Below, in pieces: positions 7,071-13,338 of a stretch of 13,338 bases of DNA (positions are counted from its first letter, which is position 1; every line of letters begins with the position of its first letter). The notes below the pieces were generated by a model that did no database searches, had not been told where the DNA came from, and saw nothing but the letters and a program-made list of their open reading frames with translations. Origin of the DNA: Caccocola sp964450835 (GTDB lineage Bacteria > Synergistota > Synergistia > Synergistales > Synergistaceae); contig CAYVEQ010000042.1 of the NCBI GenBank assembly GCA_964450835.1, positions 1 through 13,338 on the forward strand, given 5' to 3'. The translations under genes were made by a program, and so were the position numbers.

Positions 7071-8295
7071 GTTGGGTCTTCAACCCTCTATCAGGGGAGA
7101 GGCCCATCCCTCCGTGTCGCCGCGTCTTTTTCGTAAAAACAATCTTCTTCTCACGCCGCTTTCCGAATTGACTTCTGCCTGCAGAGAGCTTGCAGGCGAT
7201 AATATTTTCATATCATTTGCGCCTCCGCGCAATTTTGTGCGCAGAATGAACTGCGACGATGATTTCTACGAAAATATACCCGAAGCGCCGTCTCTTGATG
7301 CCGCGCTGTATGGACAGATTTGCTCATGCCCCGGCTACGCGGCCGTATGTGCGAGCGCGCCGGCGGCGTTCTGGAGCTCGCTTCTCGGCCCTGAGGGCTA
7401 TTTGAACTGCGGCATTGACCAGATCGCGCTGTCGGGCGGCATAAGCATAGAGGCAGCGAGTAGCTTTATAGAAAATCTCAGAAATCATGTAGAACCGCCC
7501 GGACTTTTTGCCGCAGGGCTTGCCGACTCGCTTGCCATACAGCTTCGCCGCGGCGGGCTTGAAGGCGGAGCCGCGTGGCTTCTGATAACAGAGGGACAGG
7601 AGGCTCTGATTTCCGGCAAAATTGCGCAGTGGGGATCCTCTCGCGGATTTAACGCGCCGGAGATGGAGGAGGCAATGCGCATTCTGCGGCGCCTTGACCC
7701 TGCTCCGGGTAAAAATTTCTCACAGCCATGCTTTGTCGCCGCCGACGTTGAATTCACACCGGAGAACGAAACAGTAAAGACGCGCCTTATAACAGAGAAT
7801 ATGCCTGTGCTCGAGTGCCGCTTCAGCGAATTCGGCATATCTCCGGGTCACGCGCCGGAAGAGGCGTGGATGCGCGGAGAGTGGTGTGCCGCGCGGCGCG
7901 CGCTGAAGCTTGCCGCGATGCGCCGCAGGACTGTGATGCGCATAGCGCTCTATATTGCGGCGAATCAGAACGAGAAGATACTTGATATGTCGCTTCCTCC
8001 CCGTCCAATGACTTATTCGTCGGCGGGAGCGGCGCTCTCTCTGCACGCCTCGACGCTTCAACGGTGCGCGGGAAATATACATTGCCTTATCGACGGGCGC
8101 TGTTACCCGTTCAGCATATTTTTCTCGCGTCCTGCCGCTGCAAACAAAAAGCTCAGCATTGCCGCCATGCGCGCGCGTATCGCCGAACTGCGCGCTGACG
8201 GATTGACGAACGCCGCCATCGGCTCTGTGCTCGGTGTGCCGGAAAGAACCGTAGCCTATCACAGCGCAAAGCTGCGAGCTGCGCTCCGGCACTGA
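7063..8295 (+). CDS. rpoN: Divergent RNA polymerase sigma-54 factor
   Basis: This 410-aa protein is shorter than usual RpoN (about 430-500 aa) but keeps its plan. Region I (about 5-50) is the activator-interacting part, here poor in Gln. A very short linker follows. The core-binding region includes LGPEGYLNCGIDQIAL, VEPPGLFAAGLADSLAIQL and LDPAPGKNF. The helix-turn-helix is SAGAALSLHASTLQRC (320-335). The RpoN box is altered: canonical ARRTVAKYR appears as PERTVAYHS (393-401), keeping Arg395 and TVA. The start is TTG 7063, with AGAGG (7051-7055) 7 nt upstream, overlapping the activator stop by 8 nt. No ATG is available nearby in frame. Genetic linkage to a kinase and an activator suggests a dedicated sigma-54, though it could be the only copy in the genome. 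Confidence 0.9.
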   Translation: MNELGLQPSIRGEAHPSVSPRLFRKNNLLLTPLSELTSACRELAGDNIFISFAPPRNFVRRMNCDDDFYENIPEAPSLDAALYGQICSCPGYAAVCASAPAAFWSSLLGPEGYLNCGIDQIALSGGISIEAASSFIENLRNHVEPPGLFAAGLADSLAIQLRRGGLEGGAAWLLITEGQEALISGKIAQWGSSRGFNAPEMEEAMRILRRLDPAPGKNFSQPCFVAADVEFTPENETVKTRLITENMPVLECRFSEFGISPGHAPEEAWMRGEWCAARRALKLAAMRRRTVMRIALYIAANQNEKILDMSLPPRPMTYSSAGAALSLHASTLQRCAGNIHCLIDGRCYPFSIFFSRPAAANKKLSIAAMRARIAELRADGLTNAAIGSVLGVPERTVAYHSAKLRAALRH

Positions 8296-8297
8296 TT

Positions 8298-8312
8298 CTG
8301 CGGCCGGCGCAG
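8298..8312 (+). terminator. Weak hairpin after rpoN
   Basis: CTGCG / CGCAG (8298-8302 and 8308-8312) with a 5-nt loop lies 3 nt after the rpoN stop. The T-rich stretch (TCGTTTT) begins only about 10 nt later, so it is a poor intrinsic terminator, perhaps only an RNA 3'-end stabiliser. Confidence 0.3.
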
Positions 8313-8378
8313 CGGCAGAGAGTCGTTTTCCCTCCGATTACGCATCTGATGAATATATAAAAACGGTAAAATTTCGAC

Positions 8379-8418
8379 GTGCGTATTCGCACTGCGTGCG
8401 GCGTGTGCGTTTTCGCAC
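8379..8418 (+). promoter_or_regulatory. Tandem palindromic enhancer sites for the sigma-54 activator
   Basis: Two near-identical palindromes are GTGCGTATTCGCAC (8379-8392) and GTGCGTTTTCGCAC (8405-8418), each with 5-bp arms around a 4-bp AT-rich centre, 26 bp apart centre to centre. Extra half-sites occur at 8396-8400 (GTGCG) and 8430-8434 (CGCAC). Relative to the predicted start at about 8542, the centres lie near -157 and -131, the usual distance for upstream activator sites of NtrC-class proteins. Binding by the adjacent activator is inferred. Confidence 0.75.
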
Positions 8419-8503
8419 TCCGAGTGAATCGCACGGCTGTGAGCGGCGTTTCTCTGTATCGGCTGACAGAGGGTGTTTTTTGCATTGACATGCAGACGCC
8501 GGA

Positions 8504-8519
8504 GCCGAAAATTTTCGGC
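8504..8519. repeat. Perfect 16-bp palindrome overlapping the -24 element
   Basis: GCCGAAAATTTTCGGC is a perfect inverted repeat whose last bases are part of the -24 GGC. It is followed by AAC and six T residues, so as RNA it could form a 6-bp stem with a 4-nt loop and act as a weak terminator of read-through from rpoN. As DNA it could be an operator. Confidence 0.6.
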
Positions 8520-8531
8520 AACTTTTTTGCA
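8516..8531 (+). promoter_or_regulatory. Sigma-54 (-24/-12) promoter of the oxoprolinase operon
   Basis: CGGCAACTTTTTTGCA matches the consensus TGGCAC-N5-TTGCA with GG at 8517-8518 and GC at 8529-8530, exactly 10 bp between them. Predicted transcription start is about 8542, giving a 36-nt leader to the transporter ATG. It is the only canonical GG-N10-GC element I found in front of a gene in the window. Confidence 0.85.
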
Positions 8532-8577
8532 TATATATAAGTAAGGATTAAATCCATATCTGCGGGAGGAACAAACA

Positions 8578-9774
8578 ATGAGCGGAAAGAAAGAATCGAC
8601 AGTCAGCGTGATTATCGGAGCGGCGTTTCTTATGGCGACGTCGGCAATAGGCCCCGGATTCCTGACCCAGACCACAGTCTTTACGGATCAGCTCAAGGCG
8701 GCCTTTGCATTTGCGATTATCGTCTCTATTATCATCGACATTATAGTTCAGCTTAACATCTGGCGGATACTCGGCGTTTCAGGCAAACGAGCCCAGGACG
8801 TTGCGAACGGAGTTTTCCCGGGACTCGGATACTTTGTCGCCATACTCGTTGCAATCGGCGGTCTTGTTTTTAATATCGGCAACGTCGGCGGTGCGGCGAT
8901 GGGGCTTAACGTCATGTGCGGAATACCGTTCGCTCCTGCGGCGGTCATAAGCGCACTCTGCGCAATCGTTCTGTTTTTAAGCAAAGAGGCGGGCAAGGCG
9001 ATGGATATGTTTACAAAAGTACTCGGCATAGTTATGCTCGTTATGGTCACCTTCATGGTGATCAAAACCCAGCCGCCTGTCGGACACGCGCTTAAAGAAA
9101 CTGTGCTTCCGTCAAACATCAACTGGCTTGCGATACTGACCCTTGTCGGCGGTACGGTCGGAGGCTATATCACATTTTCCGGCGCGCACAGAATCATCGA
9201 CGCGGACATCGTCGGCGTGAAAAATCTCGACAGAATCTCAAAAGGTTCCATTTCTGCCGTGTGCATCACCGGTATTATGCGCTATATGCTTTTTCTCGCG
9301 GTACTCGGCGTTATAATGGGCGGCGCAGTTCTTGACCCAAGCAATCCGCCTGCTTCGGCCTTCCGAATCGGAGCCGGCGAGCTCGGCTACAGGATATTCG
9401 GCGTCATTCTCTGGTGTGCGGGTGTCACTTCCGTCGTCGGCGCATCGTACACATCTGTATCGTTCTTGCGCACTCTTTTTGCCCGCGTGGAGGCAAAGCA
9501 CCGCTGGTGGATAATCGGCTTCATCTGCGTGTCCACGGCGATATTCACGACGATGGGAAATCCCGTAACGCTGCTCATCTTTGCAGGCTCCGTCAACGGA
9601 CTGATTCTGCCGGTGTCGCTGGGAGCAATTCTGCTTGCGGCATACAATAAAAAGATTATCGGCGACGAATACAGACACCCTATGGTTCTGACCGCTCTCG
9701 GTTGGATTATGGTTGCGTTCACAGCATGGATGGGCGTGAAATCATTAGCGGGGATAATGAAACTTTTTGGATAG
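8578..9774 (+). CDS. NRAMP-superfamily transporter without metal-site motifs (YcsG-like)
   Basis: A 398-aa inner-membrane protein with about 11 hydrophobic segments, best matched to the YcsG branch of the NRAMP superfamily. TM1 keeps the family's GPGFL (25-29), but the metal-binding DPGN that should follow is replaced (GPGFLTQTTVF). The TM6 MPH motif is also replaced by a segment reading TVGGYITFSGAH (to His204). Those residues coordinate Mn/Fe in true NRAMPs, so a metal substrate is unlikely. Its place before pxpBCA mirrors B. subtilis ycsG beside ycsF, ycsI, kipI and kipA, so 5-oxoproline or a related amino acid is the likely cargo (inference). A strong GGGAGG (8564-8569) precedes the ATG by 8 nt. 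Confidence 0.88.
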   Translation: MSGKKESTVSVIIGAAFLMATSAIGPGFLTQTTVFTDQLKAAFAFAIIVSIIIDIIVQLNIWRILGVSGKRAQDVANGVFPGLGYFVAILVAIGGLVFNIGNVGGAAMGLNVMCGIPFAPAAVISALCAIVLFLSKEAGKAMDMFTKVLGIVMLVMVTFMVIKTQPPVGHALKETVLPSNINWLAILTLVGGTVGGYITFSGAHRIIDADIVGVKNLDRISKGSISAVCITGIMRYMLFLAVLGVIMGGAVLDPSNPPASAFRIGAGELGYRIFGVILWCAGVTSVVGASYTSVSFLRTLFARVEAKHRWWIIGFICVSTAIFTTMGNPVTLLIFAGSVNGLILPVSLGAILLAAYNKKIIGDEYRHPMVLTALGWIMVAFTAWMGVKSLAGIMKLFG

Positions 9775-9836
9775 AGTGAATATTATTATAAAACATAAAA
9801 TGCGGTATAGTTACACATGAAGAAGAGGTGACTGCT

Positions 9837-10577
9837 TTGGCCATATACGTCGACAAACCGAAATATCTTGACGCGGGCGAATCGTGCGTCGTCGTTGAAT
9901 TCGCCGACGAGATAGACCGCGGTGCAAACGACGCAGTAAATGCGCTGGCAAAGTACATGACGGCGCAGAAGCGCGCGCCGGTCATAGAATGCGTGCCTAC
10001 GTACAGGTCGCTTGCGATTTATTTTGACCCGCTTAAAACGACGCGCGAGGCTGTTGTCGGCACGGCCGGGTCAGCGCCGTCGCTTTGCGCGAACGATGCC
10101 GCCGCCGGAACGGAGATTGAGATACCGGTCTGTTACGGCGGCGAGTACGGCCCCGATATAGACAATGTCGCGGAGCACGCCGGAATTTCCGCGGAGGAGG
10201 TCGTGAGACGGCACAGCGCGCGCGCATGCCACTGCTATATGATAGGCTTCCTGCCCGGCTTCGCGTATCTCGGAGGCATGGACGAAAGCATAGCGACGCC
10301 TCGCCTCGCAAATCCGCGCACTGTTATTAAGGGCGGAAGCGTGGGGATTGCCGGAAAGCAAACCGGAATATATCCGATAGACAGCCCCGGCGGATGGCAG
10401 CTTATCGGGCGCACTCCGCTGCGCCTCTTCACGCCGGAAGCGGAGAGGCCGACTCTCATTGAATCGGGGTACGAGGTGCGCTTTGTGCCGGTTTCCGAAG
10501 AAGAATACAAGCGCATTGAAGCGGAAGTCGCTTCCGGTTCATACAGGCCGGTTGTGAAGGAGGTTCGGACGAAATGA
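9837..10577 (+). CDS. pxpB: 5-oxoprolinase subunit PxpB (KipI family)
   Basis: A 246-aa cytoplasmic protein, one of three subunits of the prokaryotic ATP-dependent 5-oxoprolinase that hydrolyses 5-oxoproline to glutamate. Diagnostic segments are CHCYMIGFLPGFAYLGGM (about 132-148), the NPRTVIKGGSVGIAGKQTG block and IYPIDSPGGWQLIGRTPLRLF (about 178-198), all typical of the KipI/allophanate-hydrolase subunit 1 family. In B. subtilis KipI also inhibits the sporulation kinase KinA; nothing here bears on that. TTG 9837 is preferred as start because AGAGGTGA (9824-9831) lies 5 nt upstream. An in-frame GTG at 9828 would sit within that site and add three residues. It follows the transporter after 62 nt and overlaps pxpC by an ATGA. 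Confidence 0.95.
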   Translation: MAIYVDKPKYLDAGESCVVVEFADEIDRGANDAVNALAKYMTAQKRAPVIECVPTYRSLAIYFDPLKTTREAVVGTAGSAPSLCANDAAAGTEIEIPVCYGGEYGPDIDNVAEHAGISAEEVVRRHSARACHCYMIGFLPGFAYLGGMDESIATPRLANPRTVIKGGSVGIAGKQTGIYPIDSPGGWQLIGRTPLRLFTPEAERPTLIESGYEVRFVPVSEEEYKRIEAEVASGSYRPVVKEVRTK

Positions 10578-11638
10578 CGGAGCTTATTGTAAGACGCGCC
10601 GGAATGCTTACGTCGGTGCAGGATCTCGGGCGCTGGGGCTTCCAGTCGAGCGGAGTCCCGGTGGCGGGAGCCATGGATCTTCCGGCCCTTCGCATAGGCA
10701 ACGCGATGCTCGGAAACCCCGAAAACGCTGCGGCGCTTGAAGTTACGCTAATCGGCCCCGAGCTTGAGGTTCGCGGCAGCGGAGCGGCGGTTTTTACCGG
10801 AGGCGATCCTGGTTTTTCCGTAAACGGCGTGTACGTAGGCTCGTGGCGTGTCGCCGCGCTGCGCGACGGCGACGTGATTTCTTTCTCCGGCCCTAAAAGC
10901 GGCTGCCGCGGATGTCTGTGCTTTTCCGGAGGCGTAGATGTGCCGCTAGTCATGAACAGCCGCTCCACCTATATGCGCGCGAAGATAGGCGGCTTTCACG
11001 GCCGCGCACTGAAGAACGGAGACGTTATAAAAACCGGCGAGCCTTCGCCTCTCTGGCGGCACATGGACGGCTTTGCTCTGCCGCATGAGTTTATACCTTC
11101 TCTGCCGGAAGAGGCGCCGCTCGCTCTTGTGACGGGACTGCAGGAGGATATGTTTACCGACGAGGGCAAGAAAACTCTGTTTTCTTCGGAATATATTGTG
11201 ACATCCGAATCCGACCGAATGGGCTGCCGTTTTGACGGAAGCAAAATCGCCCGCAAAACCGAAAGCGCGGATATCGTTTCCGATGCCGTGCCGCTCGGCG
11301 CGGTGCAGGTGCCGTCGAACGGGAAGCCGATAGTGATGCTCGCCGACCGCCAAACCGCGGGCGGATACACTAAAATCGGAGTGCTGACGCCGCTTTCCAT
11401 TGCGGCGCTCGTTCAAAAGATGCCCGGCACGGCGGTGAGATTCCGCAAAGCCGATGCGGAGGAAGGCGCGGAGGAGTTGAAAAAAATCGCCGAAGCCGTG
11501 CGGCGCGCCGTTGAACTTCGTTGCTCTTACGTTTCGCGCCCGCGCGGATTCTCAGGCCGCGGAACAGGCGCGTCATCGCGCCTTCGCGTAACCGTCGGCG
11601 GGGTAAGTTATGACGTAACTTGCGAAGAGTTAAAATAA
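10574..11638 (+). CDS. pxpC: 5-oxoprolinase subunit PxpC (KipA family)
   Basis: A 354-aa biotin-independent carboxyltransferase-like (KipA / allophanate hydrolase subunit 2) protein that joins PxpB in the 5-oxoprolinase complex. Family marks are the N-terminal MLTSVQDLGRWGFQSSGVPVAGAMD (about 11-35), NPENAAALEVTLIGP, the FTGGDPGFSVNG strand pair, FSGGVDVP..MNSRSTY, and late AVQVPSNGKPIVMLADRQTAGGY.KIG. Length is slightly above the usual 310-335 aa, the surplus being a C-terminal extension from about residue 305 (EELKKIAEAVRRAVEL... to DVTCEELK). AAGGAGG (10558-10564) lies 9 nt before the ATG, which overlaps the pxpB stop. Confidence 0.95.
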   Translation: MTELIVRRAGMLTSVQDLGRWGFQSSGVPVAGAMDLPALRIGNAMLGNPENAAALEVTLIGPELEVRGSGAAVFTGGDPGFSVNGVYVGSWRVAALRDGDVISFSGPKSGCRGCLCFSGGVDVPLVMNSRSTYMRAKIGGFHGRALKNGDVIKTGEPSPLWRHMDGFALPHEFIPSLPEEAPLALVTGLQEDMFTDEGKKTLFSSEYIVTSESDRMGCRFDGSKIARKTESADIVSDAVPLGAVQVPSNGKPIVMLADRQTAGGYTKIGVLTPLSIAALVQKMPGTAVRFRKADAEEGAEELKKIAEAVRRAVELRCSYVSRPRGFSGRGTGASSRLRVTVGGVSYDVTCEELK

Positions 11639-11652
11639 AGGGGGAAATTTAT

Positions 11653-12426
11653 ATGTATAAAATAGACTTAAACAGCGATATAGGCGAAAGCTTTGGTTCC
11701 TACAAACTCGGCGACGACGCCTCCGTCATGGACGCCGTGTCGTCGGCCAACGTAGCCTGCGGCTTCCACGCGGGCGACCCGCTCGTAATAAAAAAAACGA
11801 TAGAGAACTGCGCGAAAAAAGGCGTGGCGGCGGGGGCGCATCCCGGCTATCCTGACCTTGTAGGCTTCGGACGGAGGAATATGCAGTGCACGCCGGAAGA
11901 AGAATATGCCGACTGCCTGTATCAGATAGGGGCACTCCAAGCCTTCTGCCGCGCCTGCGGCATGGAGCTTCAGCATGTCAAGCCGCACGGCGCCATGTAC
12001 AATCAGGCCGCTAAAAACCCCGAGCTTGCCGCCGCGATTGCCCGCGCGGTAAAAGATGCTGGACGCGACATTATCCTGCTGGGACTCGCTAACTCCGAAT
12101 TTGAAAAAGCTGCGAAAGAACAGGGCGTTCCATTCGCCGCGGAGGCTTTCGCCGACAGAGCCTATATGCCGGACGGTTCGCTCGTGCCGCGTTCGCGGCC
12201 CGGCGCCGTCATACACGATGCGGCAAAAGCGGCGGAGCGCGTAGTCAGAATGGTGAAGGAGGGAACCGTAGAGGCGATTGACGGAACGGTGATAAATTTC
12301 CGCCCCGATTCGATATGTATGCACGGCGACACGCCCGAGGCGGTCGAAATGGCAAAGGCGGTCCGCGCCGCGCTGGAAAACGCCGGAGTGAAAGTAGCGT
12401 GCCTGAGAAAGGTCGTGCTGGGATGA
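11653..12426 (+). CDS. pxpA: 5-oxoprolinase subunit PxpA (LamB/YcsF family)
   Basis: A 257-aa protein of the LamB/YcsF family, the catalytic-core subunit of PxpABC. Signature segments are DLNSDIGESFG (5-15), SANVACGFHAGDP (31-43), GAHPGYPDLVGFGRR, HVKPHGAMYNQA, AFADRAYMPDGSLVPRS and SICMHGDTPEAVEMAKAVR. The first Met of the open frame is at 11620, inside pxpC; ATG 11653 is preferred because it starts right at the conserved first strand (MYKIDLNSDIGES) and has AAAGGGGGAAA about 6 nt upstream. It follows pxpC by 14 nt and its TGA overlaps the next ATG. The motif set is complete, so it should be functional. Confidence 0.97.
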   Translation: MYKIDLNSDIGESFGSYKLGDDASVMDAVSSANVACGFHAGDPLVIKKTIENCAKKGVAAGAHPGYPDLVGFGRRNMQCTPEEEYADCLYQIGALQAFCRACGMELQHVKPHGAMYNQAAKNPELAAAIARAVKDAGRDIILLGLANSEFEKAAKEQGVPFAAEAFADRAYMPDGSLVPRSRPGAVIHDAAKAAERVVRMVKEGTVEAIDGTVINFRPDSICMHGDTPEAVEMAKAVRAALENAGVKVACLRKVVLG

Positions 12427-13232
12427 CGTTGCCATTTGACGTAACGCCCTTCTCGGGCGCGAACCCCAAAGAAATGCGCCGTATCATACGCGAAGGCGAG
12501 TGGTCTTATCCGACATCGGGGCTGTGCGGTTGCCATGTGCAGGCCAATATGATAGCGCTGCCGAAAGACTGGGCCTATGATTTTCTTGTATTCGCCCAGC
12601 GCAACCCGAAGCCCTGCCCGATACTTGACATTACTGAGCCGGGAGAATGGGAGGCGCGGATTATCGCGCCGGGCTCCGACGTCCGCACCGATATTCCGAA
12701 GTACCGCGTATGGAAAGATGGCGAACTCACAGACGAGCCCGAAGACGTAAAACGTTACTGGCGTGAGGATCTTGTGGCTTTTCTGCTGGGCTGCTCTTTC
12801 AGTTTTGAGAGCGCGTTGCTCGAAGCCGGTATTCCCATACGGCACATAGAGATGAACCGCAACGTTCCGATGTACGTCACGAACATACAGACCAGGCCGG
12901 CTGGAAGGCTCAGCGGGCCGATGGTAGTCAGCATGAGGCCGGTGCGCTTCGGTCAAGTGCCGAAAGCCGTGCTGGCGACAGGACGCTTCCCCTCGGTTCA
13001 CGGCGCCCCGGTGCATATAGGAGACCCGTCAGCGATAGGCATAAAGGATATAAACAAACCGGATTTCGGCGACGCCGTCGAGATACGCGAAGGCGAGACA
13101 CCCGTCTTCTGGGCGTGCGGCGTTACGCCGCAGGCGGTGGTGATGAACGTCAGACCGCCGTTCGCGATAACCCACGCGCCGGGACATATGTTCATCGGAG
13201 ACCCGAAAGATGTAGATTACGCTGTCTTTTAG
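12423..13232 (+). CDS. DUF1445 protein (YcsI / D-glutamate cyclase-type hydro-lyase)
   Basis: A 269-aa cytoplasmic protein of the DUF1445 'putative hydro-lyase' family, to which B. subtilis YcsI and the N-terminal domain of mammalian D-glutamate cyclase belong. Recognisable parts are TSGLCGCHVQANMIALPKDWAYDF (about 31-54), the DVRTDIPKYRVWKDG segment, FLLGCSFSFESALLEAGIPIRH (about 120-141), MYVTNIQTRPAGRLSGPMVVSMRP and the C-terminal ITHAPGHMFIGDP. The mammalian enzyme interconverts D-glutamate and 5-oxo-D-proline, which fits an oxoprolinase operon, but the bacterial activity is an inference. ATG 12423 overlaps the pxpA stop (ATGA); an earlier in-frame ATG at 12315 would lie deep within pxpA and is rejected. 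This is the last gene before a strong terminator. Confidence 0.92.
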   Translation: MTLPFDVTPFSGANPKEMRRIIREGEWSYPTSGLCGCHVQANMIALPKDWAYDFLVFAQRNPKPCPILDITEPGEWEARIIAPGSDVRTDIPKYRVWKDGELTDEPEDVKRYWREDLVAFLLGCSFSFESALLEAGIPIRHIEMNRNVPMYVTNIQTRPAGRLSGPMVVSMRPVRFGQVPKAVLATGRFPSVHGAPVHIGDPSAIGIKDINKPDFGDAVEIREGETPVFWACGVTPQAVVMNVRPPFAITHAPGHMFIGDPKDVDYAVF

Positions 13233-13272
13233 CGCCGGGCGAAAGGCGCGCGGCTTTCGCCCGCGCCTTTTT
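13232..13272 (+). terminator. Intrinsic terminator of the oxoprolinase operon
   Basis: A perfect 9-bp stem GGGCGAAAG / CTTTCGCCC (13237-13245 and 13254-13262) with an 8-nt loop is extended by GCGC / GCGC (13232-13235 and 13263-13266) across a bulged C, then five T residues (13268-13272). It begins in the stop codon of the DUF1445 gene. The remaining 66 bp hold no gene that I can support. Confidence 0.9.
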
Positions 13273-13338
13273 GCCGCGTGAGGACTCTCGTTTATACCGC
13301 GCTATCTCGCGCGTTCAGCGCAATGTGATTTTGCTTCC

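Noticed and set aside
8471..8490. Alternative promoters upstream of the transporter: GGG...TTTTTTGC at 8471-8483 and TTGACA at 8485-8490
   Set aside because: For the first, no GG lies exactly 10 bp before the GC. For the second, a 17-bp spacer leads to AAAATT, a poor -10. The element at 8516-8531 fits far better.
8419..8503. IHF site between the enhancer palindromes and the -24 element
   Set aside because: No acceptable match to WATCAANNNNTTR was seen on reading this stretch.
9783..9811. Internal promoter before pxpB (TTATTA / TATAGT)
   Set aside because: Both elements are weak matches in an AT-rich gap, and the gene is more simply read from the sigma-54 promoter.
13273..13338. Tail of a converging gene at the right edge
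   Set aside because: All three minus-strand frames hit stops in this short stretch and no motif is visible.
1..13338. CRISPR arrays, tRNA or rRNA genes, insertion sequences
   Set aside because: No repeat-spacer pattern, cloverleaf, rRNA signature or transposase was seen on either strand.

Overview
The window reads as a bacterial chromosome segment of moderately high GC with tightly packed genes and several UUG starts. The gene style (asaccharolytic, amino-acid-oriented functions and divergent sigma-54 machinery) would suit an amino-acid-fermenting anaerobe such as a Synergistota member. That is only an impression; the sequence alone does not fix the taxon.

Left part (1-2550): a small phage-type DUF4406 gene, two stacked intrinsic terminators and a decayed piece of a phage minor head (SPP1 gp7-type) gene form a prophage remnant. 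Next come two housekeeping genes, a small CPWC glutaredoxin and glucose-6-phosphate isomerase (pgi), closed by a bidirectional terminator. A 62-aa orphan gene on the minus strand converges on that terminator.

Middle part (2856-8295): an apparent regulatory operon begins at an extended -10 promoter. It encodes a 31-aa single-pass membrane microprotein, an SSS-family sodium/solute symporter, a membrane histidine kinase, an NtrC-class sigma-54 activator and a short, divergent sigma-54 factor (RpoN). The genes abut or overlap by a few bases, so symporter, kinase, activator and sigma factor look like one co-translated module. SSS transporter plus kinase resembles a split version of CbrA/CrbS-type sensors, in which the two are fused.

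Right part (8296-13272): the 282-bp gap after rpoN carries two near-identical GTGCG-N4-CGCAC palindromes and then a well-formed -24/-12 promoter (GG-N10-GC). The promoter drives an operon of an NRAMP-superfamily transporter lacking the metal-site motifs, pxpB, pxpC, pxpA (ATP-dependent 5-oxoprolinase) and a DUF1445 (YcsI / D-glutamate cyclase-type) protein, ended by a strong terminator. This is the same gene set as the Bacillus subtilis ycsF-ycsG-ycsI-kipI-kipA cluster, but placed under a linked sigma-54 circuit.

Working model (inference): the SSS protein and kinase sense or import an external compound (5-oxoproline or a related amino acid), phosphorylate the activator, which binds the palindromes and turns on uptake by the NRAMP-like carrier and conversion to glutamate by PxpABC. 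The dedicated sigma-54 and the membrane microprotein are the least ordinary parts.
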